64,000 nucleotides of DNA from NCBI GenBank assembly GCA_907165135.1, contig OU015567.1, positions 3,291,001-3,355,000 of the forward strand. Reading direction: 5' to 3'. The position numbers were made by a program, and so were the translations under genes. This document shows positions 31,167 through 41,511 of the stretch, piece by piece. Position 1 is the stretch's first letter; each line of letters opens with the position of its first letter. The notes beneath the pieces were generated by a model. The model had not been told where the DNA came from. It saw nothing but the letters and a program-made list of their open reading frames with translations, and searched no databases. The stretch comes from Oikopleura dioica (Eukaryota > Chordata > Appendicularia > Copelata > Oikopleuridae).

Positions 31167-32381
31167 TCAGTTTCCAATAAATACAGAATGATCCATAAAT
31201 GCAGCACCAGAGGCAAAATCAAGAACAAGATCATAAATCTGATTGTGATATTGCATAGTCGGTGTTCCAAGAGAGAACTTAGCCAATAAGTCTATTTCGC
31301 CCGCACCATTGCTCGGAATCAGCTTGAAGTCCCTCAGTTTTATTCGATTACTTCGGGTGTCCAAAATAATTTGATCCTTTACAAGGGTTCTCAATCAATT
31401 TTTCAATAAGTTACGATACAGCAATAAATTTACAAGCATATGATAAATGAGTAATCCTTGACTTGGTCGTATCAACTGTTGCAAAGTTGAATTTATAAAC
31501 TTTATCCATATCCGGAACATTCATTTCATTTATCTGTAAAATCTCGTTAGTAATTTTTTTCTCGACAAAACTTGCTTTTCTATATTCACAAATATCATCT
31601 CCACAGTTGAAGCCATGATAAAGCATCACTCCTCTCCCAGTCGTCGAGGCATCATTCTTTTTTGTTGTCAAAATAAGCTGTGCTCCACTTCCTGCGTCGC
31701 CGTTATGATTCCCCCCCCGGTGCTCTTGCCATGAAGAAATGAGTTTTTGGAACTCATTGTCCGAGCTTTAATATCAAAAGTAGCGTCCCAAATGCACTTC
31801 GCTCCTCGAGGAAACCAATCAGTAACGCATGGCTGGGAACGGCCGTTGTACTTGAAAACGAGAAACTACGAATGAATTATCAACCCCTCTTTTTCATGAA
31901 TTTCACCTTATCTTGCGCATTAGTAAAGCCACTTTTGGAATTGTAAAGTTCATAAATCTCAGTTTGATTTTTCATTCCAGTATGAACCTTTAGTCGGATT
32001 GCCTTGAAAATAGCCTCATCAGCATTTCTGTAATGCATGAAAAGAAGATCGTTGTCTGGATCAACGACTGTTTTCATTCGATGGTGAAATCCGCGGTTGA
32101 CGGTTTTTCCAATGTCTGTTGGGTACGAAACGGAGCCTTCATAGCTTTTCTAGAGCTTGAAAAGCATGTTTTTTTAATATTTATAAAGACATTATTTTAA
32201 ATCTCTTCCTGTAGTCGCAGATTTTCCCCTTCTTCGCGTTACTATTACAATTCTTTCCGAGGTAAATCTTCAATTCTCCAGCAAAACCAGCAATGCTTAG
32301 ATTCGCCAGCTGGAATTCTAGAGTCGCATTATTCTCTGAAAAAGCATTTATAAGATGAAAAAGAAGAAGAAAAATCCGCAT
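31167..32381 (-). pseudogene. secreted protein with broken frame (pseudogene or assembly error)
   Basis: The start complementary to 32379-32381 gives a signal peptide (MRIFLLLFHLINAFS). Next comes a coding exon, about 32136-31916 (YEGSVSYPTDIGKTVN... to NAQDK), joined across a 43-bp intron to FLVFKYNGRSQPC.... At the C8 run (31711-31718, G8 on the coding strand) the frame shifts by one. It then continues as GDAGSGAQLILTTKK... to a last exon ending HSVFIGN at 31167. The first and last junctions are also out of phase. SVSYPTDIGKTV resembles DSIAYPTNIGRVP of the propeller gene at 10361-13104, suggesting a distant relative. Its 3' end is duplicated at 26040. Confidence 0.5.
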
Positions 32382-32812
32382 GTTATGACGACGAATTTGC
32401 CGGCGTCAAAATTTTGTGAAGCTGGATTATCGATAAATAAATATGAACAGCTATCGACGGGAAATGCGTAGGAATGATTGTTTGCGGCTTTGAGAGTAAA
32501 ACCAAAGACTGTCATCATAATTGTCCGGCGCTATATTTTTGATCCTGAGACCAATTTTTATGAAGAAGCCCTTCTTTTTACGATTTTACTTAAATTATGA
32601 GGGCTTAGTCTTTGTTCAGCTGACAGAGACAAGTAACAGCATGAGTCATGCTGCATGACTGTAAGACCGCAAAAGGAGGTATTTCTTCCGAAATGCACAC
32701 CATCAACACTCAAAGTCGCATCATCGCATGCGATCATGACTTGCGAGCTGGACATAAATGGATAAGAAGGCCTTATGATAAATTAAAGCAGCATTTGCGA
32801 TAAAAAAGGAGA
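32350..32812 (-). CDS. minus-strand exon-like stretches, hypothetical
   Basis: Two protein-like open stretches lie on the minus strand. About 32767-32558 reads SSSQVMIACDDATLSVDGVH... with HDSCCYLS; about 32534-32350 reads MMTVFGFTLKAANNHSYAFP... . An upstream ATG at 32810-32812 starts a signal-like MLTVHISFFIANAALIY but is out of phase. They may be exons of a small cysteine-containing secreted protein upstream of the broken gene at 31167. I could not build a consistent model. Confidence 0.3.
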
Positions 32813-32921
32813 TATGGACAGTGAGCATTCTGCTGAATTAAAAAATAATTTATGGATGTGCATTCATATTTTAAAGACGAGAAGTGACACCTACTATTGA
32901 ACAATAAAGAATCGTTAAAAA

Positions 32922-33178
32922 ATGAAGTTTTTCATTTTCTGCTTATTTTTTGGACTTGGATTTGGGTTGCGCTATGTCAAGCCGAACATGATGCTTGATA
33001 TTTGGAAGAAAGTGAAGATTTCGGTGGATTGCAAACAAAGTATTTTTTTCAAGAGAAAGGTCTTTAATTTTTTTTTGAGATATGGCAAGGGCTCTGGCAA
33101 ACCCTCCAACTCCAATTGAACGAGCGAAAATTCGAAAAGAATGCGAAAATAAGATGCTTTGATTTTGACTCTTCTTGA
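32922..33178 (+). CDS. small secreted protein
   Basis: Two exons (32922-33039 and 33090-33178) join in phase to give 68 aa. It starts with a signal peptide (MKFFIFCLFFGLGFG) and continues with a basic helical mature part containing one Cys in each exon (ISVDCK and IRCFDFD). The 50-bp intron has GT..AG ends. No family recognised. Confidence 0.55.
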
Positions 33179-34012
33179 CAAACAAGGTGAATAAATTTAA
33201 CTCTCGCAGATGGTCAAAGCGGCGCTACATAAATGCAGCATAGAATCGGTTGCGGAAATTGGTCCGGTTACTGTCGAGAATTTCTTTGCTTTCTTCTTTG
33301 AATGAGTGTGTGTGATGAGGGCTACTGATGATCCTTTATGGTTGTTTATAAATATAGATCTCGAATCATTATGTTTTAACAGTTCCTTAAACGCTTCGGT
33401 TCGACGTTTTCATTTTGAAAATTTCTAAAGAATTCTGAAAAGCAGGATACGATTGTGATATGAAAAATAGAAAATACTACCATTTTTCGCTATAATTTTT
33501 GAAAAAAAGCTCCTACTGTATTTTTAGTCGTCAGCTGGTGAAATAAATGCATGAATAACATGCTTTGAAACATCATCGCTGGCGTTTCCAAAATAAACTT
33601 GTTCTTAAGTTTAGAATCTAAACAATCTCAATTTCAAGTTTTTTTCTTTGTCCTCCAGTCTCTCAAATTTTCCCGGGTCTTCAACCAAGTTTTATAATTA
33701 TCAGAGCTGATCTTTCTACAAACAAAGGCGTTACTCCCAGTATACGTGTTCTATCGTGCTACGTAGTACGTACCACTTTCTTGCGTGGCGCTCTCTTATC
33801 GACGGATAAAGTTACATGATAGGGACTTCAGTAGTAGTTTTTAGTCCCGCTTTAAATAGTAAAAAAATAGTTACATACATTAGTGTTACCGTTGATCACA
33901 GATCCTTTTTTATATTGAAATTTCTAATAAAAATATTTTTTTGAATTATTCGGAAATATATTTTTTAACCGAATAAATTGTTTGCACCACATTCTGGTAT
34001 TTAATGAGCAAC
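33179..34012. other. gene-free AT-rich stretch
   Basis: No exon supported. A short palindromic GTGCTACGTAGTACGTACC lies at 33756. Nothing else is recognised. Confidence 0.4.
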
Positions 34013-34297
34013 TTATTTGATGAATAATTTATTCAGAATAAACCTTATAAGGAATTTGAGGTTATTGCTACGTTTTTGCGGCATTAAAAGTACACAAGAA
34101 CATAAGGACTCGTTGTAAAGTTCAGGTATGCGGAGGTGCTTGAGTCCCACCCAATTCTGAACAAGGACGGCTCTAGAAAATGCACACACGTGCGCCTCAC
34201 CGCTCTCACAGCATCGAACCTTTGACACAGCGATGGTGCCACCTTCTGATTGAAAAAAGTATAAATGAAAATTGCAAATCAACATGCATTTAAACAT
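34013..34297 (-). CDS. hypothetical cysteine-containing small protein
   Basis: Open frame from the ATG complementary to 34295-34297. The N-terminus is moderately hydrophobic (MFKCMLICNFHLYFF), then comes a Cys-bearing stretch with VRCCESGEAHVC and LYNESLCSCVLLM, and a basic tail. It could be a single-exon secreted peptide, or coding by chance. A splice acceptor-like TTTTTCAATCAG lies inside it. Confidence 0.3.
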   Translation of the reverse strand: MFKCMLICNFHLYFFQSEGGTIAVSKVRCCESGEAHVCAFSRAVLVQNWVGLKHLRIPELYNESLCSCVLLMPQKRSNNLKFLIRFILNKLFIK

Positions 34298-34333
34298 CCA
34301 AAATTGGGATAAAAACGCATAAGAGAAATAAAA

Positions 34334-36102
34334 ATGAAGCTCTTAGCAGCTCTTATGTCGACGGTATTGGCGGCCAGAGAACCTGAGTAAGTAAATTATT
34401 TATGAGAGTTAGTAAAACTCGAAACTGAAGGATTATTTAATGTTTATAATTTTTTTTAAAAATGAAAAATGCTCATGAATTTTAATTAAAGCGCAGTAAA
34501 ACGCCTCGAAAAAATCACCGCACGAGCGAGCGAACTCAGCAGTTTCGTTCAATCGTTTGATAGAGCAAGACAAAAGCAAAAGGACAATGTCGACAAATGG
34601 GTCTCGAAACTCCTCGTCGATCTTACCAAAATCAACACTTCCGCCTGCCCCTATCCCGAAGAAGAGGGCAAATTCAGTGACGAGATCGACACGATCGAAG
34701 ATCTCTGTGATGGTGCGGGAAAAGTACCATCAATGATGCGAAGCTACGCTCGCCAATTTGGGTGCATTGAGGGATTTCCAAAAGGACAATTTCTTAAAAA
34801 GCTGATCAAACACTCTCACAAGCTCAAAGATATTGCGAGAAGAGCTGGCCGATGCGGCGAAATCTCCGAGGTTGTCACCTCAACAATCAACACTTCAAAA
34901 ACTCCGACATCCACGTCAACATCAACTTATTCCACAACATCCACAACGACAACTCCCGTAACAACAACTGATAAAACAACCAAGCCGACAACGACCACAA
35001 CTACAACTACGACTACGACAACCACGGCAACGACAACGACAAATACATCAACCACAACCACCACAACAACCAAAGCTTTCTCTTGTCCAAATGATTTCTG
35101 GAATCGTGTTTACGATTCGGAGAATGATTTCTGGTTTTGCACTCCGAAAGCTGGCCTTGCAAGTGTCGATTGCGACTCAACATCGATGACGGTCATCCTT
35201 AGCACTGACCTTTTCAATGACAATGGCGAATATGAAGCTAATTTTATTGACGAGACCTCGATGGAGTGTCGTTCAGTTGGCTCTATTGATGAAGACTCTC
35301 TTACTTTCACGACTGCTCTTGACGGATGTGGAACGGTTAATTCTGTCAATGGCACGAATCTCAATTTCACTCAAGTCCTCCAAATCAAAAATTACCCGAG
35401 CATCACGTTCACATGCTCGTATCCTTCCTTAGTTAATTCCGTCTTTGGCGGCGAATCTGACTCGATAGCTGAAGCAAGTAATGCTGAATTAAATTCTTCC
35501 ATTTTTGATGGGCAAACTGGATTCGGCGAGTTTAGTTTCGATATCATCTTTTTCATCGATGAGTTTTATACCGATGTTGCTCGTGATGCCTCTTTCGAAA
35601 GCGGGGAAATCGTGTACTTTGGTATAAATGTAAGATCTGAAGATAACTCGAGAATTTGACTTTTTCTAGCCAACTGGATCAGACACACAGTCTTCTCTTC
35701 CTGCCACGATGACCTTCTCAGTGACTGATTGTCGAATCATTCACGATGCGCTCAGCATCGAATTCCCAATCCTTTCAGATGGTTGTGCACAACATCTTGT
35801 TGGATTTGATTTTGAGGATAATTCAACATGGCCAATCGATGCTTCTCTACGTCCACTTCACAATGCGGACTCAGTTTACTTTCAATACATGAGTTTTGAA
35901 TTTATAGCAGTTCCCGAGAACATCGATTTTAACGGTGACTTCAAACTCAGCTGCGATGTAAGTAGGATTGTTTTGATTTTCACTACCAAATTTTTAGATT
36001 AGACTTTGCGATCGGAATGATGCTTCTAGCGTATGCGTTACCGCACCAAACTGCGCTCGTCGACGACGATCATCCTTTGTTAATCTTATAACTGTCGAAT
36101 AA
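34334..36102 (+). CDS. secreted mucin-linker ZP-domain protein
   Basis: Four exons (34334-34386, 34492-35629, 35670-35957 and 35998-36102) give 527 aa with consistent phases. After a signal peptide (MKLLAALMSTVLA) comes a helical domain with paired cysteines (TSACPYPEE, EDLCDG, RQFGCIEG, AGRCGE). A Thr-rich mucin-like linker follows, then a complete zona-pellucida domain: VDCDSTSMTVILS, LDGCGTVN, ITFTCSYP, SVTDCRI, LSDGCAQH, KLSCD. The C-terminus has CARRRRSS, a furin-type cleavage site as usually found after ZP domains, but no transmembrane helix follows. ZP proteins polymerise into extracellular filaments. A role in an extracellular coat, cuticle or house matrix is inferred, not shown. Confidence 0.9.
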
Positions 36103-38033
36103 TTTCTTGATTCATCAAAATAAAAAATTGAACTGTAGAATCACTTGAGTATCGTTGATTATTTGCCAAAAATGGGATTTTTAATCATCTTGGAAAAAAC
36201 ACTTTTTCGAGGAGCTGAAATCAAGGAAGAGACCTTCGCAGAAATCTGCAAATTCAAAAGAAAATAGAGAAAAACCCAATTACTTCTTTTAGCCTCACAC
36301 TGAGCCGTTATTAAACTTGAGTATGCTTCCCTCTCTGACTTCCTAATTAACTTTGACCCGGAGCGGCGTCAGGAAGCTGCGATGGTTTCTGACTGATCAT
36401 TTTTCCTTGTAGCTTATTCCTTTGTTAAAAAAACGGCGCCCTCTGGGACTGCTTAATTTGGATAAGTTTTATTGTCTGCTTATTCTGGATTATCTCAGCG
36501 ATCCAGAAGAGTAAATAAAGATAGAGAGGGGATGAAGTTCAACCAAAGAAAAGGGAAATTCTTATATGAAGGGGCCTTTTATTCAGAAAATAACAAAATT
36601 TGCAGGAGCAATTAAACGTCAGTCTGATAAGCTCCTTACGAGCACGGAGCGTGTCTACTTCAAAAATGTGATTATTCAACTAATCATCTCACATCCCTTT
36701 GATTCTCAGTTGATTTTGATTCTGACCTCATTTCCGAAACAAAACTTTTGTTATCCAAAAGAGAATTCTTACTGTTTTATTTATCGAAAGAGATTTTGGC
36801 AAGAAAACCAAGAAAAAGCAGCTGGCTGATTGAGCTCCCCGAAGAAAACAGGGAAAACTAATTCTTGAGTCAATTTGACTTACAATTTTCGAAAGCTTTA
36901 ATCACTTGGTCAATAAGCAAATAACATTAACTGTAATTGGGTGACTTTTCGTAAATCCGCTGCGGTTATTTGCTCAAGATGGGAACTTGCCATCTTCAAA
37001 TTTTTTGAGCCGTCTGATTTCCGACTGATATAACTTTTAAGGGTATACCTTTGACTATCGTGGATTCGTTTTTCGTGAAAACAAATTTTAATTTACAATT
37101 GAGGGTACCCTAAAATATATATATTTTCAAGCCAAGTTTTGGCGTCAAAATTTTTTTAAATGATAGAAACAGATTCTGAAAAGAAGTGAAACCCTTATTC
37201 TGTATTTTTCGGCTTGAGTTATACCGTTATCCTTTACTTAATTCTACTTCTATTAGAATTACTCCACTACCTCTATCTTTCTTCATGACAGAAAACAACT
37301 GGTTCCTCACCTTCTCCAAATTTGCTTACACTGGCACAAATAAGAGTGTACCTCCAAATGTTAACATCACACGAGGGCGACGTCAGAATATTTGAAATTT
37401 TATTTTCTCGCTCTGTAAATAAGCCGCTACCCGCTTGCGGAATTCAATGGGAGATTCAAATGCATACAAAATGATGATTTTGCGACTTTTTCAAAGAGAT
37501 TTTGCGAAGAATGCAGAGACATGGTTTCGAAAAATTTGCATGAATAGTTTGATGAATGTCAAAATTTTATTTGACACTGTAACTTGCTCACTTTATTTAA
37601 TCAATGTTGTCGATAATATTTCAAAATTTGAAGTTGCTCAATAGAAAATTTTGAATATTACTTTTTAAGATTCGTCGTTGCAAAATGAGATTATTCCCGA
37701 CTTTTTATTCTCATCATAAAATTAACAACAGGTAAGAAGATGTCGATAAAATATGAAAACTTACTTTATCATTTTTGGCATTTTATTTGTCAAAAAAAAT
37801 AATAATCTACTTTTTCTCATAAAAAAATATCTTTTTTCGAAAAAAGGGAAGGCGATACTGGATCATAAGTAATATTTGGCTATCTGGTCATAAAATCAAC
37901 TCGCCAAATTCAAGTTTATTTTCCTTGTCAGCCTTCTGACAACTAAATTGACAAATCTATCACCTCAATCCCATTTCCTCTACATCTGCTCCCCTACTGT
38001 AGCTCTTGTTAACTCCGTTTCAACCCTTTTTAG
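36103..38033. other. long gap without supported genes
   Basis: AT-rich, with poly(A)-type signals after the ZP gene near 36119. Short open frames (for example from 36566 and 37435) have no splice, motif or composition support. An ATG exon-like stretch at 37685-37732 ending AACAG|GTAAG could be a 5' exon of the coiled-coil gene but is in the wrong phase. Confidence 0.4.
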
Positions 38034-38750
38034 CTGAATCGATCGTCAGAAGAGTCGATCCACCAACGACGGAAGAAATGATTGCAGCAGAAATCAGCTC
38101 TAGAATTGAGTCGTATCAGGCGATGGCAAAGAAAGTCAGCAATCTAGAACGACTGCTGGAAAAAGAGGTCGAGAAAATGAAGTTTTGGAGCAGAGACTTA
38201 ACAATTTCATCCTCGAAGAACATGTAAGTCTCATGAAAAAAATTTCCTCTTAGAAAAATCTGCCTTTTAGCAGCATGAAAGGAAACAGCAGAAAACAATG
38301 AAAAAATACATTCGTCGACTGGTTGAAAATCGCCAATCCACGCGCCAGGTAAATTTGTCCATTTCAAGATTTTCAAGCAAAAATGATCGCTCATCAAAAA
38401 AATTCCCATTCTCATCTGAAATTGGCATTTGTCTGACAGGTGCCAAAAAATCGCCCCTGACAGATTGAATCAGTCACTCGAGAAAAACTCAAGTGGCTTG
38501 AAATGTTGAGGGCCGGAAATGTCTCCTCTTTTATGACTGTTTGCCAACGGAGATATCGCGATGGGGAGATTTTGGTTCAACTTGACAATTGGAAGCAATT
38601 TTGGAGCAGTTAAAAAATATTAATCTTCAGATCAAGCAGCAGAACAAGTTCATCTCCCGAGAAGTCCGAAAAAATAGCAAGTTCAGAATGAACCGACAAC
38701 AGAAAAAGAGCTCGCCTCAAGCCTCCGACTCTGGAGAAAACACCCCCTAA
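38034..38750 (+). CDS. coiled-coil protein, start not found
   Basis: Exons 38034-38223, 38271-38348, 38464-38574 and 38631-38750 encode a mostly helical, charged protein. The first exon reads IAAEISSRIESYQ..., NLERLLEKE and then, in a shifted frame, NEVLEQRLNNFILEEH. The two parts form one continuous heptad pattern if the A4 run at 38174-38177 is one base longer, so an indel is likely. Later exons give HERKQQKTMKKYIRRLVE, LKWLEMLRAG and a basic Ser/Gln-rich tail ending SGENTP. It is intracellular and structural or scaffold-like by inference. The start exon lies upstream of the acceptor at 38033. Confidence 0.55.
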
Positions 38751-39210
38751 AAGCAACCCCTTCTTTTTTCAAAAAGAAATGAACTGTTGTCTACACTGTA
38801 TCTCTCTAAATTTTTCTTCATGATAAATGAGAAATGCCTTCACATCTTTTTCTTTGAAAATCTCAACCTTTTTCTTTCTCTTCCTGATGTTATAATAATA
38901 AAGATACCCCCTGTATAATAATTTCCCTGTATAGAAATCTGTAAAGCGAAGAAAAAACTCTTCTATGTCTTCAAAAAAATCAAATGCTTTCAACCAAAAA
39001 TTGTAGGGAAAACAACTTTATTGAACTTCTATTATATACAGTAAGAATTTTTCCGAACGAAAATTTACAATTATGAAGAGGTAGACATGATAGTTTTTTT
39101 TTCGTGTTGGCTTCGGCGGCGGTGGTCATCGACCAATTTGCAGGTCGCTAATCCTTCCTTTGTTATTTCTGGAAGTCGTTAAGATTTTTTTTTTGGATTT
39201 TTTTTTGGTT

Positions 39211-39705
39211 TTAAAGTTTTTGGACGGAGCAGCTGACTTCGAGGGAACTGAGCTCGTTGATCACATGAGCGAGTTGGATTTGAGCGCGCTCCTTGACCAT
39301 GTCGATGTTCAAGCGACCCTTGTGAGAGGCAGCGGCTTTGTCTGAGGAGGAGATTTCATAGTTGGTTCCTTCTTGGTTCATCTGAAATTCAAATCGTTCT
39401 CTAGACCAGAGTTATCTTCTAATTACCATTTCTTGAACGGATCGCATAAGAAGCTCGACAGTCTGGGAGGCAAGATGATATTCTTCGAGAAATCCGGCGA
39501 TCGTTTTCAAGTCTCCCTCTACTTTCAGCAACTTGAGCCACAGCTTTTTGCAAAATGAACCGACTGAAAATAATAACGATTAATAAAATGCAAAAACTAA
39601 AAAAGCGCCAATCAAATGAATCCTCTGGTCATCTGGTCAATCTTCAGCTCCACATCACGTGACGACTGATAGTCGAAGTTCGATGGTAGAATGTAGCGAG
39701 AATTG
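39211..39705 (-). CDS. unknown intracellular helical protein, start not found
   Basis: Three minus-strand exons (39705-39623, 39563-39427 and 39381-39211) read NSRYILPSNFDYQSSRDVE..., then KKLWLKLLKVEGDLKTIAGF, EEYHLASQTVELLMRSV, then NQEGTNYEISSSDKAAASHK and RAQIQLAHVINELSSLEVS to the stop. Exons 2 and 3 join by a GT..AG intron. Exons 1 and 2 have no GT available; the phase works only with a GA..AG intron (39622-39564). A GC-rich leader lies 5' of it at 39730-39790. Family not recognised. Confidence 0.6.
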
Positions 39706-39729
39706 CTATAAAGAGATAACAGATTAAGA

Positions 39730-39790
39730 CCCGAAACACGCGCCGCCGGGCAGGTCGGTGGCTCCCGTTGAGTCCAAAGACCTACTGCGG
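39730..39790. other. GC-rich hairpin-forming leader
   Basis: Locally GC-rich in an AT-rich region, with a hairpin arm GCAGGTC paired to GACCTACTGC around 39748-39789. It lies immediately 5' of the minus-strand gene at 39211-39705 and could be its 5' UTR or promoter. Purpose unknown. Confidence 0.3.
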
Positions 39791-40309
39791 GTGTTTTTAA
39801 TAAGATTCAAGAGCCATTTCAGTCATCAAAAAGGACTTCAAAGCCTTACAAAAAATAAAGAATTTTATTTGTTATAATTAACTTTAAAATGTTAAGAAAA
39901 CAAAGTTTCTCTGATAGACTGTCTGATAGACATCATGACTTTTTACGTCTGATTGAGAAAAAAAACGATGATCTCTTTTTGATGATAGAAATGACTAAAG
40001 AATCTTATAAGCGGGCTAACAAAAAATCGGATATTCAATGTGGTTAAAAATTGTTCAGTTGTTTTTTTTTGTTTTTTTTTCTGTGTGTCGATATCTACCA
40101 GGTTGCTCCAAGTTCACGAGTTTAACGTGATTTCGGCTACGTCGGTACAGGCTTGACTCATCAACATCCATCTATAATGAAGAATGAGCGATTTTTTATC
40201 ATTGAGGCGCTTTAGTCATTGTCGATTTATATAGAAGGTTGGACTCGAGAAACATATGGAACTCCATATGTACATTTCTGGAGATCTTTAACCAACCAAT
40301 AGAAATTGA

Positions 40310-40543
40310 GTCATTCTAGCAGTTTTGAAAGTATATCGATACATTTTAAAACTGGCAAAATCGACTGGTTGCCCTTTGCGTCTAATTTTTCAGAGTGTTG
40401 ATGCAGTAGAGGTACTGTATGACCAGATACAGTACTTGTACTACAGTCGGGATGTCCATCATTTTCGGACGTATCTTTACAATTCTCTGAGGAAGAGGAT
40501 TGCCAGATTGAAAAAAGTGTTATGCCGCGTAAGACACGTATAA
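40310..40543 (+). CDS. hypothetical open frame without ATG
   Basis: Open from 40310 to the stop at 40543; contains VEVLYDQIQYLYYSRDVHHF and a basic end. No start codon and no clear partner exon. It may be an exon fragment or an old mobile-element piece. Confidence 0.2.
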   Translation, partial: VILAVLKVYRYILKLAKSTGCPLRLIFQSVDAVEVLYDQIQYLYYSRDVHHFRTYLYNSLRKRIARLKKVLCRVRHV

Positions 40544-40607
40544 GACTTTTTTGCTCAATGGGTTAAAAGGTGCCAGATTGTTGGTCAACCGAGGGATTGA
40601 ACAACGA

Positions 40608-40880
40608 TCAATAAGGCGGAAAAATTAGCGCAGGCAAGGTTCTTTTCTAACCCCGTGTACTTATTGGGGTTAAACTTACGAATAGTTCTCCAGCCACGCG
40701 GGCTAATTTGGTGATTTTTTGCATGTTAGCGCTGCAGATCGGGCTGTTGACGGCGCGTTCCGTGCGGCTGTGGGTTAAGGGGCTCTCTGCGGCAAACAGC
40801 TGGTGTATGGCAGCTCGTTGGACGGAGATACCGGCCGCGGATTGGACGAGAAATGCGGTGAAAAGGGCGGTAATCTTCAT
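40608..40880 (-). CDS. small secreted protein
   Basis: Two exons (40880-40680 and 40646-40608) join in phase across a 33-bp intron, giving 79 aa. A clean signal peptide (MKITALFTAFLVQSAAG) is followed by a short mature part (HQLFAAESPLTHSRTERAV, a single Cys) ending LIFPPY. Coding GC is higher than in the surroundings. No family recognised. Confidence 0.55.
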
Positions 40881-41075
40881 TTTTTATCTCTTTTGGAAGT
40901 ATTTTTTTCTTCAGTATAAATAAGGGTTGTATAAAAATGAATCGAACGTGTTTAGTTTTAGAAAAAGAAGTTCTTTTTCGGCGTTTTGTCGATAGTTTTC
41001 TTTATGAAGACGATCACGTTTCCGAGTAGGTTATAAATGCTCGAGCATCTTGGGATGGCGTAGCCGAGCTTACTT

Positions 41076-41107
41076 GGTGGAGCAAAGCGCCATCGTGGTG
41101 CTCCACC
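41076..41107. repeat. perfect 9-bp-stem hairpin
   Basis: GGTGGAGCA (41076-41084) is complementary to TGCTCCACC (41099-41107) with a 14-base loop, in an unusually GC-rich gene-free stretch (41040-41170). No RNA family recognised. Confidence 0.4.
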
Positions 41108-41511
41108 GCCAAGGAGCTTTATCAGCGCAGCGCCCTGCTGAGTTGAACGTTTTTGATCCCCAGCCGAGCGAATTCCTTTACTTTACTATGTGGATCGAGG
41201 TTCTCTCGCTTATTACTCCCCTGTCCCAAAAATGAAAGCTAATCAAATGCGTCTATGATCAATAAGCTAAGCCCTGTAAAATCTCATTATCTCAGCGAAC
41301 TCGAAGCAACTAGCATACAAGTCCCGCAAAGGTTCTACTAAGTTGGCTTCAGCGAACTTAAAAATGGTTTAATGATAGTCGTAAATTCAGAGGGTCAGAT
41401 GGCGAGAACCTTTCACGCTTTCAGCAGATAATTATTTTTACGAAAAAAGAGAGAAACGCAATTTTATTCGGAAGACTCAGAAAGTTGATAGTTTTCTGAA
41501 TTATAGAGGAA

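Noticed and set aside
36566..36829. 88-codon open frame starting MKGPFIQKITKF
   Set aside because: Composition is not convincingly coding and no splice partners were found; left within the gene-free stretch.
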